Origin: Pomphorhynchus laevis
Lineage: Eukaryota; Acanthocephala; Palaeacanthocephala; Echinorhynchida; Pomphorhynchidae
Length of the DNA stretch: 64,000 nt
Assembly (NCBI GenBank): GCA_012934845.2
Contig: WNNJ02001952.1
Span: 124,001 to 188,000, forward strand
Direction of reading: 5' to 3'
In this document: piece after piece, positions 53,101 to 62,820 of the stretch
How positions within the stretch are numbered: the first letter of the stretch is position 1
Layout of the letters: every line of letters starts with the position of its first letter
Notes under the pieces: generated by a model
Databases searched by the model: none
Seen by the model: only the letters and a program-made list of their open reading frames with translations
Told to the model about the DNA's origin: nothing
Position numbers and translations under genes: made by a program

Positions 53101-56100
53101 TTATTCGCAAAGTAGTTTCTACTATCTGTAACGCTTTCTGCAGCTTCAATTGCTGTTACAATTACTGTCGTTAAAAAAAATTAACTTTTAAATTTATAAT
53201 TCCTTTGTAAATAAATATTATTTTGTAATTTACTAATATTCTCTACGGGTATTTATTTTTCGTATATTCTATTGCGGTGAATTTTCTAAAGACGCTTAAG
53301 ATACTATTGAAATAGGCATGGATCAAAAAGACGCAATCGTCATACACGATTCAAAAAAGAAACTATACTACAGGTAATTTAATGAGCAAATTCTTAATTT
53401 GCAATTGTATACCTTATAAATTATTATATTGTGAATAAAGGCGTTTCCGACACTTTGCTTAATTGTCCAAGGCTTACGCTCTTTATCAGATCGAATTGCT
53501 GTGCGGACCATTCTTAAACACTAGGCAGAGGTTGTTGCTGAATTGTCGCTGCAATCGTTGGATCTTTAATGGATAGGGCATGTATAATAGTAGTGCACGG
53601 ATGTGCTGAGTAGACAACGGTCCAGGATTTATTTCGAAATACGACATTTAACACAATGGTGTTGCTTGATAGACTATACTTCGATTCAAGACTTTCAGTC
53701 ACCATGTCACTTCTAGACGATCAATGAGTACCCGGCAACACTCATCAGTAGAATGAAGTACTCACTGGCCGTTTCGGTTGCCTGTGTGACATTGTGAATA
53801 AAGGCGTTGCCTACACTTTGCTTAATTGTCTGAGGCTTACGCTCTTTACCAGATCGAATTACTGTGCGGACCATCCTTAAACACTAGGCAGAGGTTGTTG
53901 CTGAATTGTCGCTGCACACGTTGTATCCTTAATGGATACGGCATGTATAATAGTAGTGCACGGATGTGCTGAGTATACAACTGTCCAGGATTCCTTACGA
54001 AATACGGTATTTATACTAAATGGTGTTGCTTGATAGACTGTACTTCGATTCACGACTTTCAGTCACCATGTCACTTCTAGACGACCAATGAGTACCCGGC
54101 AACACTCATCAGTGGAATCAAGTACTCACTGGTCGTTTCGGTTGACTGTCTGGCATTATAATAAAGGCGTTTCCGACACTTTGCTTAATTGTCTGAGGTT
54201 TACGCTCTTTACCAGATCGAATTGCTGTGCGAACCATCCTTAAACACTAGGCAGAGGTTGTTGCTGAATTGTCGCCCCACTCATTGGATCCTTAATGGAT
54301 ACGGCATGTATAATAGTAGTGCACGGATGTGCTGAGAAGACAACGGTCCAGGATTTCTTACGAAATACGGCATTTATACTAAATGGTGCTGCTTGATAGA
54401 CTGAACTTCGATTCACGACTTTCAGTCACCATGTCACTTCTAGACGACCAGTGAGTACCCGGCAACACTCATCAGTTAAATGAAGTACTTACTGGTCGTT
54501 TCGGTTGACTGTGTGGCATTGTGAATAAAGACGTTTCCGACACTTTGCTTAATTGTCCGAGGCTTACGCTTTTTATCAGATCGAATTGCTGTTCGGACCA
54601 TCCTTAAACACTAGACAAAGGTTGTTGCTGAATTGTCGCTGCACTCGTTGGATCTTTAATGGATAGGCCATGTATAATAGTAGTGCACGGATGTGCTGAG
54701 TAGACAACGGTCCTGGATTTATTTCGAAATACGACATTTAACACAATCGTGTTGATTGTTAGACTAGACTTCGATTCACGACTTTCAGTCACCATGTCAC
54801 TTCTAGAGCAATTCGATCTGGTAAAGAGCGTAATCCTCAGACAATTAAGCAACGTGTCGGAAACGCCTTTATTCACAATGCCACACAGTCAACCGAACGA
54901 CCAGTAAGTACTTCATTCTACTGATGAGTGTTGCCGGGTACTCATTGATCGTCTAGAAGTGACATGGTGACTGAAAGTCGTGAATCGAAGTCTAGTCTAT
55001 CAAGCAACACCATTTAGTATAAATAAAGTATTTCGTAAGGAATCCTGGACCGTTGTCAACTCAGCACATCCGTGCACTAGTATTATACATGCCGTATCCA
55101 TTAAGGATTAAACGAATGTAGCGACAATTCAGCAACAACCTATGCCTAGCGTTTAAGGATCGTCCGTATAGCAATTCGATCTGGTGAAGAGCGTAAGCCT
55201 CAGACAATTAAGCAAAGTGTCGGAAACGCCTTTATTCACAATGTCACACAGGTAAACAAAACGACCAGTAAGTACTTGATTCCACTGATGAGTGTTGCCG
55301 GGTACTCATTGATCGTCTAGAAGTGACATGGTGACTGAAAGTCGTGAATCGAAGTCTAGTCTATCAAGCAACACCATTGTGTTAAATGTCGTATTTCGAA
55401 ATAAATCCTGGACCGTTGTCTACTCAGCACATCCGTGCACTACTATTATACATGCCCTATCCATTAAAGATCCAACGATTGCAGCGACAATTCAGCAACA
55501 ACCTCTGCCTAGTGTTTAAGAATGTTTCGCACAGCAATTCGATCTGATAAAGAGCGTAAGCCTCGGACAATTAAGCAAAGTGTCGGAAACGCCTTTATTC
55601 ACAATGTCACACAGGTAAACAAAACGACCAGTAAGTACTTGATTCCACTGATGAGTGTTGCCGGGTACTCATTGGTCGTCTAGAAGTGACATGGTGACTG
55701 AAAGTTGTGAATCGAAGTCCAGTCTATCAAGCAACACCATTTAGTATATATATTATGTTTTTTTAATAACGAGCTAAGAGCAGAAAATATTCAGTGAATA
55801 TTTATTATCCATTTAATATTTTCCGCTCTTAGCTCGTTTTTTGAAGAACATGATATGTATACGGTATTCTATTGAAGGATCTGAGCTAATGGTTATTTTG
55901 GATATTAACACATATATACATATATATAATTTATAACTAATTCATATATTATAACTAATGATATTTTAAATTAAAATTATATTATTAATTTAATTATGTA
56001 ATATCATTTAATAATGAAATTATTAAATGAAATAATAAATTAATAATTATATAATTTAAAAATAGAGAAAGCATTTATTTGTTGAAATAAGTGTTTTACT

Positions 56101-57681
56101 ATTCTATTGTCAGAGTATTTTTATTATACGACATAAAACATTTAAATTGTTTTTACGTTTAAATTAAATAATTTTGAAAAAAATTCCATGCCAGATTTAC
56201 CCGTTACGGTCAATAATACATGGACTCGTACTGCATTGTACATTAATCATAATATCTCTATTTAATGTCTAATTTTGCAGTGTATAAAACATCATATTTT
56301 ACATCAAAGAAAATTTTGAAGCTGATTTCAATTCCTATACATTCTGATTTTAAATCTAATGTTTAGTCCAGCAATGGCTGATATTTATCTTGCTTCCTAT
56401 TTGTTAACATTCTGCAAGCTGTCTCCGCTTAAAATCGGTCGAGTAATTCAGGAAAGATATCAACTTTTATATTCTCGAAGTCTACGGATATTCCCCGAAG
56501 CTATCGGTAAATAAATTATTATCGCTAAATTGGGTATAATATTAAATTAATATTATATTTAATATTAATATTAATATTAAATTAATATTATATTATATTT
56601 AATATTTTATTTGCAGGCTATTAACGCATAAAATGATGTTCAAATTTTGTAACAAAATAGTATTAATTCAAAATTGCATTGACATCTGTATTACAAATAT
56701 TTAAAAATCCGTATTTAAAAGTTTGAAAACAAAATGATCGTGACAGGCTTATCATGTTGTCGCTTCTTAATCGATTTCATTATCATTATTAAAGAAATGA
56801 AATAATTTGTTCCTTTAATTTTTTATAAATGTTTTTATTTTATATTATATATTATATAATTATATAATATATAATACAATAATATAATATATTAATTATT
56901 TATTATAAGTAAATAAATATTTCTTATTTAGCTTAAATGTTAAAATATTAACATACACTTTAAGCAGAGTTACATAACCAATAAAATAAATATAAAATTG
57001 ATGAACCTGCTTGAATTACCTTTATGAATGAATACTCAAAGTCACAAGCAAGATCCAGAATTCAGGTTATACTCTATTACTGGTCAGGTATATGGTATTT
57101 TTCATGCGCGAAGTGCAATCAATCTTGTCATGCATATTTAAATATCTTCTCTTATTCTGATAATTTCATTGTAGTGCTTTTATCGAGTTATACGTTCAAT
57201 GCTGGTCGTTTAAAGCATTATTACTTCAGTAATAATGCAGATGAATTTATCAGCCATTTAAACTCACCGAGTGAGTAAAATATATACATTTTTGTAGGAA
57301 AACTATGTATCAGAAAGATAGGAATTTTCAAACTATTGCATAACATCAATTTAGGTTGAGTCCTTTACGACAGATACGGACAATATATTTATAACAATTT
57401 AATAATCTATCTAATGATTTAATTAATCCATTTCAAGATTTGCAAACGTCTAATTTGTGAACTTTTCTACAATAACACCATCAATTGTTGGTGATGTCAG
57501 TGATTCTGCCTTCGGAATACTAATTTTTTCAATAAATTTTATATTTTTATTTTAAGATAATTTACAGAGTAAGAATGAGGATAAAAGCCATGCACACTTT
57601 TACAAGTCAGCCGTTTTCTTAGCATTTACAGCGTTTGCTATGATTTGGTATGGATCAACTAAACGAATATTACAAAAATGA
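41092..57681 (+). CDS. Metaxin-family protein (metaxin 1/3-like), 9 coding exons
   Basis: Join 41092-41171, 41311-41384, 44204-44283, 45625-45717, 52135-52242, 52620-52699, 56367-56506, 57175-57270, 57557-57681; 291 residues (metaxins are about 310). Metaxins are mitochondrial outer-membrane GST-like proteins of the SAM/MICOS import and cristae machinery. Visible features: a short N-terminal strand (FQLNVWPS), NLWQ matching the SNPWQS block, LFPSLSTESGFASYGFENIV matching the LPALRTSHGEVISVPHKII block, the central VYIKANLEPLYILLLEE helix, the C-terminal GST helix ADIYLASYLLTFCKLSPLKI, and a tail-anchor helix AVFLAFTAFAMIWYGS near the end. All introns are GT-AG and all phases match. It is shortened between the first strand and NLWQ. 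Confidence 0.82.
41311..41384 (+). CDS. Metaxin exon 2
   Basis: Acceptor TTTTACAG|, donor CAAT|GTAAAT. Encodes KITQNLWQLPDRLDSL. Enters in phase 2, leaves in phase 1. Confidence 0.7.
41385..44203 (+). other. Metaxin intron 2, with local duplications
   Basis: Contains an RT-element terminus at 41555-41600 (ACGTAGACTCAGTTAACTT), a small hairpin at 42405-42472 (AAGGAAAATCAAACAC..GTGTTTGATTTTCCTT), a direct tandem duplication of about 170 bp (42505-42675 and 42678-42838, sharing GAAAGTGCGGTTGG), and a diverged copy of 41398-41500 at about 43795-43890. Confidence 0.65.
44204..44283 (+). CDS. Metaxin exon 3
   Basis: Acceptor TTATGTTTAG|, donor GAACAA|GTATGT. Encodes LFPSLSTESGFASYGFENIV and NALKEQ, the best conserved N-terminal block. 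Enters in phase 1, leaves in phase 0. Confidence 0.82.
44284..45624. other. Metaxin intron 3
   Basis: AT-rich with no recognised element. Confidence 0.6.
45625..45717 (+). CDS. Metaxin exon 4
   Basis: Acceptor AATGTTATTAG|, donor TTATAT|GTGAGT. Encodes NLDIERDLDHQCVINSRMVS and the start of the central helix VYIKANLEPLY. Phase 0 at both ends. Confidence 0.82.
45718..47940. other. Metaxin intron 4, first part
   Basis: Minus-strand frames at 46643-46386 and 47847-47638 are present. The second has VLENFDIHKVDWKHY, faintly like a LINE endonuclease GDFN block. Neither is assigned. Confidence 0.4.
47945..50400. repeat. Satellite of a 16-bp unit (ATCATCGATAAGATTA)
   Basis: About 2.45 kb of ATCATCGATAAGATTA and variants (GATTGATC, ACCAATATG, AACCGATTAG). 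Variant units recur in fixed order, giving higher-order repeats: the block with CACCAATATGATTAATC, AACCGATTAGATTG and TTTATTCATCGATTAG occurs at least five times at spacings of roughly 230-480 bp. It lies inside metaxin intron 4. Confidence 0.95.
50401..52134. other. Metaxin intron 4, last part
   Basis: AT-rich. 50590-50790 has short diverged repeats around CTCATTATTATA / CTCAACATTATCAT. Nothing else was recognised. Confidence 0.5.
52135..52242 (+). CDS. Metaxin exon 5
   Basis: Acceptor TTATTTGTAG|, donor GAGAAG|GTACCT. Encodes ILLLEESVQNVQFDFIRKYY and a basic end. Phase 0 at both ends. Confidence 0.8.
52620..52699 (+). CDS. Metaxin exon 6
   Basis: Acceptor TTTGTTAAG|, donor GAAAG|GTAAGG. 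Encodes IESNAFNCLDTIITMSSSSI, aligned with the RECLTLLSQRLGSQKFF region. Enters in phase 0, leaves in phase 2. Confidence 0.78.
52700..53440. other. Metaxin intron 6, first part
   Basis: AT-rich, with no recognised feature until the ribozyme repeat array begins at about 53440. Confidence 0.5.
53711..53782 (-). ncRNA. Permuted hammerhead motif B1
   Basis: Minus strand: GGCAACC-GAAA-CGGCCAGTGAGTAC, TTCTA-CTGATGA-GTGTTGCC, GTACTCATTGATCGTC|TAGAA. Stem II (GGCAACC/GUGUUGCC with one bulged U) and stem I (UAGAA/UUCUA) both differ from family A (GGCAGCC/GUGCUGCC; UAGG/CCUA) by compensating changes. Confidence 0.6.
54074..54146 (-). ncRNA. Permuted hammerhead motif B2
   Basis: Core intact: GAAACGACC, CTGATGA, GGTCGTC|TAGAA. 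Stem III is perfect next to the core. Stem I has one mismatch (TTCCA). Confidence 0.55.
54437..54509 (-). ncRNA. Permuted hammerhead motif B3
   Basis: Core intact. Stem III pairs fully (ACGACCAGTAAGTAC/GTACTCACTGGTCGT with one G-U/A-C change). Stem I is weakened (ATTTAA). Confidence 0.55.
54885..54962 (+). ncRNA. Permuted hammerhead motif B5
   Basis: Plus strand. CTGATGA, stem I (TTCTA/TAGAA) and GATCGTC are intact, but GAAAC is reduced to GAAC, so the core is damaged. Confidence 0.5.
55248..55325 (+). ncRNA. Permuted hammerhead motif B6 (decayed)
   Basis: CTGATGA and the cleavage strand are kept. CCGAAACG has become ACAAAACG and the stem II strand GGTAAAC no longer pairs. Confidence 0.45.
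55611..55688 (+). ncRNA. Permuted hammerhead motif B7 (decayed)
   Basis: Same changes as B6 (ACAAAACGACC). Shared defects indicate B6 and B7 arose by DNA-level tandem duplication. Confidence 0.45.
55747..55860. repeat. Foldback element, short relative of 17811-18006
   Basis: AACGAGCTAAGAGCAGAAAA is mirrored by TTTTCCGCTCTTAGCTCGTT. It truncates the last family B unit. The right flank ATTCTATTGAAGGATC is shared with the longer copy. Confidence 0.75.
55861..56366. other. Metaxin intron 6, last part
   Basis: AT-rich, no further element recognised. Confidence 0.5.
56367..56506 (+). CDS. Metaxin exon 7 (C-terminal GST helix)
   Basis: Acceptor TCTAATGTTTAG|, donor GCTATCG|GTAAAT. Encodes PAMADIYLASYLLTFCKLSP and continues to IQERYQLLYSRSLRIFPEAI, equivalent to the SLDAFVFSYLALLL..HNLCAYCTHILSLYFP region. 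Enters in phase 2, leaves in phase 1. Confidence 0.85.
57175..57270 (+). CDS. Metaxin exon 8 (predicted)
   Basis: Acceptor TTTCATTGTAG|, donor TCACCGA|GTGAGT. 96 nt, phase 1 in and out, so skipping it keeps the frame. Encodes a hydrophilic linker (LLSSYTFNAGRLKHYYFSNN). There is no homology; the support is splice sites and phase only. Confidence 0.55.
57557..57681 (+). CDS. Metaxin exon 9 (tail anchor)
   Basis: Acceptor TTTTATTTTAAG|, phase 1. Encodes a polar stretch, then SAVFLAFTAFAMIWYGSTKR and ends ILQK, TGA at 57679-57681. A C-terminal membrane helix with basic flank fits mitochondrial outer-membrane anchoring as in metaxin 1. Confidence 0.75.
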
Positions 57682-59515
57682 CATTGTGTTATTACAAATG
57701 TTTCAACAAAAAGAATAATCTGTTAATTATACACAAACTGCTTTGCTATTTTTTTTTATTAAAATATTGAATATTTAAGTCCTTATTTTCGTGAGGAATT
57801 GAATATTTTGTACGACAAATATGATGTTAATGATACGTAACAGTTTACGAAATTGATTGCATAAATGATTCATTGATATCAATTATAACTGTATCTGTGA
57901 TAAATTATCAATTATTAATCGGAAATACTGTATTATTACAAATATGTTCTGTCTAATATAATTGAACTGTGTGTTTATTAATTGATTTATAAACACGTAT
58001 GAACAGTTATGATAAAACACGATAACCAGTTTGCAAATGGCGCATTATTAAATTCAATGCATAATAAACCTATTTCATTTCATTAAATATTTAATATTAA
58101 ATTTTAAAGTATAAAAGAAATTATTATTTATGAATTATGAATTATGAAATTATTATTTATTTATTATTTATTATTTAAATGTCTTGATTATACTAAGTTC
58201 TTACAATTTATCCTGACGATGTCCACAATTGGTGGAAGAAATATTGATAACAAAATCTTAAACGTTTTTAACGTTTTTTTGGCTGGGTTTGGCTCTAAAA
58301 CCATTCACAAATATTTCAACCCAGCATGTCTTATTCCGATTCAATGAATATTCAACTGATATACAAAGTAAATTTTTAATCCACACGGGACACTCATGTT
58401 TACAGATAGCAAATAATAACGATAAATAATATATTGATATATTGATAATAATACTTTGTTTTAAAGACATGCAATTTTCACAATGGAAGCAGCGAATCAA
58501 TTGAAATTTGAAATAATAACAATAATTTATATATAATATAATATGTAATATATTTATATTTTTTGTTGTACATGCTGCTGGAATCTCTGAAAGCGTTTTA
58601 TATATTTATCATAGTAACATAATCGTAATAATTATATTACCATGATAATATAATATTTGATGTTGTTTATAATGAATACATCAGATCAAATATAATATCA
58701 TTTATAATTCAAAAATTGTTTATTTTTTATGCTTTTATATTTAAAGTTAAAAAGTTTAAAAAAGTATTAGCTAGCTATGCAATATTTTTAAAGGTATTCA
58801 AATATATTTAATAGATAGAATTCGCCTAACCTCATCTCGTAACTATTCTTTATGAAGTTTCCGCCAGCTATGAATGTCACTTGTTTCCTGGTATTGCTTT
58901 CAACTATTGCTAATCTTTTAAGGGCAATGTACTTAAAAGATGTACTTACAATGCCATAATTGAATGCGTACGATGCATGCTTGCTTTGATACCAGGAAGA
59001 CTTATTTTGAGTGAAAGTAAACGACTAGTGTAAACGACTAATGTTAACAGAATGTAAAAAGTTTTAAATTTAAAAAACGCCAGCAAATAATGTTATGTTA
59101 TTATAATGTTATAATACCGTTAATGTATTTTTGCTTTTTCAAATAATAAATTTTATTTTGTATAGTAATCGAAATAAATATTAATTTTTGAATTTCAATA
59201 ATTAAGTTGTCTTATCTACGCAACCCTTTAGTGACCATTTATAAATAAACTCTGAATTTGTATTAAATTTTAATATTCATAAATGTTTAAAAGTAATTTT
59301 GTAAAATCGCAATGCTTTATTTTTTAATAAGTAACGTTTTGTTTGATTAACCAAAAGTTATCTGTATAGTTAGGAAAAAAGTTATTTCTAAAAGTTATCT
59401 TGATAGTTAGATAGTTAACAACTTAGAGTAATTAATATAATATAATTTATAAGATTTTGTATAACTTATATTGTTAATATTGTTATGCACGTGTTTTACT
59501 CATATTATTCATAAT
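57682..59515. other. Intergenic, no recognised gene
   Basis: AT-rich, presumably with the metaxin 3' UTR at its start. Imperfect inverted repeats lie around 58860-59010 (ACCAGGAA/TTCCTGGT). No homology seen. Confidence 0.5.
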
Positions 59516-59519
59516 TTAT

Positions 59520-59795
59520 AATTATCAAATCAGCTAACTGAGTCCATGTATTTAATATAATTATAAAATTAAAAAATATATATGTAATAATGCTTAATCA
59601 AAATTTAATAATTAAATAATAAAATAAATAATTGTTAAAAGATTTTTTATAATTTAAATCAAGTTAAAATAAAAAATTGAAATTTAAAAAAGTCAATTGT
59701 TATGAATAATAAATAACATACGTTGTATCAGAATAAAGATTAGAGGTCATCAAGAGGAACTGCTATGCTATCAGGTTTCGGCCCCCAACTTTTCC
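59520..59795 (-). repeat. FRYIDD-type RT element tail (truncated)
   Basis: Begins AGCTAACTGAGTCCATGTAT, continues as the 4.72-4.98 kb copy (very similar over about 250 bp) and breaks off at GGCCCCCAACT within the pseudoknot domain. Among the best preserved of the tails, so probably recent. Confidence 0.7.
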
Positions 59796-60820
59796 GTAGA
59801 TGGAGATTAGGCAGTTTTGAATCGAAATGGGCTGCAAATCGTTTGAAGTTTGGCGGAGTTTTCTTTGCTAGAACTTCTTATAATATTTTATTTTAAAACG
59901 TTGATATTTATGAGATCTTAATATTTATTGCATTTTTACAAAATCTAAAAAACACATATATTTTGCCTTGTTTTCAAAAGCTCTCGTTAATCACAAATCC
60001 GAGAAGGAAGTTAAATATCCTCTCTGGTTTACCTTTGTGTATCTTGTAACCAAATTGTAATTTTATTGTTTTGATACATTAAAATATTTTTCAGAATTTG
60101 TTGTAAATGACCCGTTTAATATAAACTTCAATATTTTATTTATAACATATTTTGATTCTCCTTTGTAAGTATCCATTTCTGTTTCCTTTTCCAAATGTGA
60201 TAAAAACCGTGACTTGAGTGATTAATTGGCACTGCTAACAGAACAGAAAAATTTACAAGGAAATTGCATGTACTCAATTTACAATAAAAAGTCGATATTT
60301 CGTAACCAAGGTATCTATACTTTTCCTCCGAAGAGGAGAAAATATATTTCAAGTAAAATTGATCGATGGTTAGTATTTAATTTTATTTGTGGGATTTATT
60401 TATCTCATATGATATTTTACGGTCTGAATTAATTAATTGAATTGAAATTAAATTATTTTAATTTGATTTAATTTATTTCTTATTTTGAAATTTTATAAAT
60501 ATAGACATCGAAATTATAAAAATGTGCTCGATATTGTATTAAATACGGACTACAGTTACTCTAATAAGATTGTCTAAAGGACGAATCCACAAGATTTCCA
60601 TTCTCCTTAAAATTAATTTTCATTTTTTCACAGCTGATCAATTAATTCAAATTTTTTACTTGTAAAAAAATGTTGGCAAGTCAATCATATCAAACTCTGA
60701 TATTGTAGAATGAGCTGCGCTGTAAATAGGAAATTAAATTAAAAAAATTTAATTTAAAAAGCTTTTTAATTTAATTAAATTTAAATCAAATTTATAATTT
60801 GATTTATTTAATATATGCCG
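59796..60820. other. Intergenic, nothing recognised
   Basis: Short frames on both strands near 60140-60430 have no recognisable homology. Confidence 0.5.
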
Positions 60821-60824
60821 TTCG

Positions 60825-61035
60825 AACATCGAGAGGAATAATAAAATAAGAAATTTTTGACTAATAGTATTTTTTAATTGTTATGTTTTAACGCATAAAA
60901 GTGATTATTCAAATCTGTCCTTTTCAAGTCCACTTGAAAAATACTATTCAAGTTATGAATACAACATGACACTTGAAAATTTAAGAGCACATCTAACATA
61001 TCATTGGACAACATAAAAAATATATTATAAATAAG
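60825..61035 (+). repeat. Dispersed repeat R1, copy 3
   Basis: AACATCGAGAGGAATAATAA and ATATCATTGGACAACATAAA are shared with 880-1035 and 19540-19700. Confidence 0.5.
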
Positions 61036-61261
61036 ATTGTTCATTCATTTAAGAATATTTATAATTAGGAAAGTGACAAATATTTATTTGAAGTCAACAT
61101 TTTTGATAACGACTGCTATCATCACCAGGATAAAGTATTACATTACAAGAATTGCTGTTCAAATTAATTTAATGTAATAAACAAATAAATCACTTTTCCC
61201 GCTTATTTTTATATTCTGATTGAAGGAATCGGGAAGACTCAAACAGCATAAACTGATTCTA

Positions 61262-61342
61262 TACTGTATCAACTTTTGAGTCTCATCAGTAGGGGTTGCT
61301 ACACAACTAGATTGAAGTGCAACAACCCTAGACAGCTCAATA
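61262..61342 (-). ncRNA. Hammerhead ribozyme C1 (stem III open)
   Basis: Minus strand: GAGCTGTC|TAGGGTTGTTGC..hairpin..GCAACCCCTA, CTGATGA, GACTCAAAAGTT, GATACAG. Stem I is long and perfect near the core. GAAA is changed to GAUA, so cleavage is unlikely in this copy. Confidence 0.7.
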
Positions 61343-61575
61343 AGTCTTCCTTGTACACATCAATGCACTAATGATTAATACTGGTGAGAGTATTCATCAA
61401 GAATAATAATCTCAGTAAGACCTAACATATAGGTTTCAAACGCACTCTTATCGAGTACATACACCAAGCCCCTTCATTGCTGGTTGTAATGAAATAAATG
61501 GATTACTTTTCCCGCTTATTTTTATATTCTGATTGAAGGAATCGGGAAGACTCAAACAGCATAAACTGATTCTAT

Positions 61576-61656
61576 ACTGTATCAACTTTTGAGTCTCATC
61601 AGTAGGGGGCTGCTGCACAACTAGATTGAAGTGCAACAACCCTAGACAGCTCAATA
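61576..61656 (-). ncRNA. Hammerhead ribozyme C2 (stem III open)
   Basis: Same as C1, including the GAUA change: a duplicated unit. Confidence 0.68.
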
Positions 61657-61921
61657 AGTCTTCCTTGTACACATCAATGCACTAATGATCAATACTGGTA
61701 AGAGTATTCATCACGAATAATTATCTCACCAAGATCTAACATATAGGTTTCAAACGCACTCTTATCGAGTACATACACCAAGCCCTATCATTGCTGGTTG
61801 TAATGAAATAAATGGATTACTTTTCCCGCTTATTTTTATATTCTGATTGAAGGAATCGGGAGACTCAAACATCATAAACTAATTCTATGTTGTTTCGCTC
61901 AAACAGCATAAACTGACTCTA

Positions 61922-61998
61922 TGATGTTTCGACTTTTGAGTTGGAAATCAGTAGGGGGCTGCTGCACAACTGGATTGAAGTGCAGCACCCCTAGATAA
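61922..61998 (-). ncRNA. Hammerhead ribozyme C3 (damaged)
   Basis: GAAA is intact (GTCGAAACATC) but CTGATGA is changed to CTGATTT with an insertion, and the cleavage strand reads TTATC|TAGGGG. Confidence 0.6.
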
Positions 61999-62112
61999 AA
62001 CCTTGTACATATCCCTGTACTATGTAGGAATTAACACTGGTGAGAGTATTCATCACGAATAATTCACTCACCAGGACCTACAAGTACGGTTTAAATGATG
62101 TGTACTGGGACT

Positions 62113-62198
62113 TATTGAGCTGTTTCGTGGTGCTGCACTTCAATCAAGTCGAACAGCAGTCCCCTACTGATGAGACTCAAAAGTCGAAACAGCATAGG
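62113..62198 (+). ncRNA. Hammerhead ribozyme C4 (stem III open, core intact)
   Basis: Plus strand: GAGCTGT, hairpin, CCCCTA, CTGATGA, GAC-TCAAAA-GTC, GAAA, CAGC. Stem III ACAGC/GCUGU pairs. The cleavage strand reads CTGTTTCG instead of CTGTCTAG, which weakens stem I. Confidence 0.78.
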
Positions 62199-62205
62199 GT
62201 TAATT

Positions 62206-62820
62206 TAATTTATTAAATTAATTTAAATTTAATGAATTTTTCATTTAAATTATTTAATCCAAATATTAAGCTGAATTAGTACTCCAAAATTGAAGATCTT
62301 AATTATAGACTAAAAATTAAAATTTATGACGTGCACAAACAATATTTAGAGACGTACACCCATTATTTTTTTAAATTACATTAATGAATACCATTAAATT
62401 GCATTAATGAATATTAAGATCCAGTACATTTTTAGATTTAGATTCATTTCAATTGATATTAATGATTTGACAAAATTTAATTCATGCATTGTTCAAATTT
62501 CAACTTTTTTGACGTCGAAAATTTAACGGCAATTCGAAAGTAGAAATATGGATGCAATATAGTTTTTGCAATTATTTTATACATTTAGAAAAATATGTAG
62601 TTAGTAAATAATATTTTTCTTGTGATTTCGAGTCATTTTACAATGAATCGAATAAAAATCAACATCTGTAATTTAGTTTTAAGTTAATTAGCTTAAGATT
62701 GGAAACTGAACATCAAAGGGGGAAATTAAAATTTAATTTTTATTAAAGTTAATTGGATGAAATTGATCTTTAAAATTTAGGTAACCACAATTAAGATGCG
62801 TTGAAATCTTAAAGGAAACA
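62206..62820. other. Region upstream of the EI24-like gene
   Basis: AT-rich, expected to hold its promoter and 5' UTR. No motif can be assigned by eye. Confidence 0.5.

Larger units (their letters stand above)
53440..55745. repeat. Ribozyme repeat family B: minus-oriented then plus-oriented tandem units
   Basis: Units of 363-364 bp. Units from 53440 to 54806 are on the minus strand, units from 54807 to 55745 on the plus strand, so the whole is a giant inverted repeat inside metaxin intron 6. Each unit carries CGTGAATCGAAGT, AATCCTGGACCGTTGTC, AGTGTCGGAAACGCC and one permuted hammerhead motif. Short frames in it (for example 55328-55519) are by-products of the repeat and not genes. Confidence 0.85.
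61170..62205 (-). repeat. Ribozyme repeat family C: three minus units and one inverted partial unit
   Basis: Units of about 313 bp (GCTTATTTTTATATTCTGAT at 61201, 61514, 61828). Each minus unit contains a hammerhead with stem III open. The third unit has an extra AAACAGCATAAACTGACTC duplication. 62100-62205 is a partial unit in plus orientation, so again an inverted pair. Another fragment is at 35610-35770. Confidence 0.85.

Noticed and set aside
53514-55519. Short open frames inside the family B units (reading MVTESRESK...)
   Set aside because: They appear on whichever strand the repeat points to, are broken in some units and coincide with the non-coding ribozyme unit; no protein family resembles them.
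56617-56624. Alternative last metaxin exon after TTTATTTGCAG giving a two-residue end
   Set aside because: It would remove the tail anchor; the exon at 57557 restores a membrane helix with correct phase. It could still be a minor isoform.
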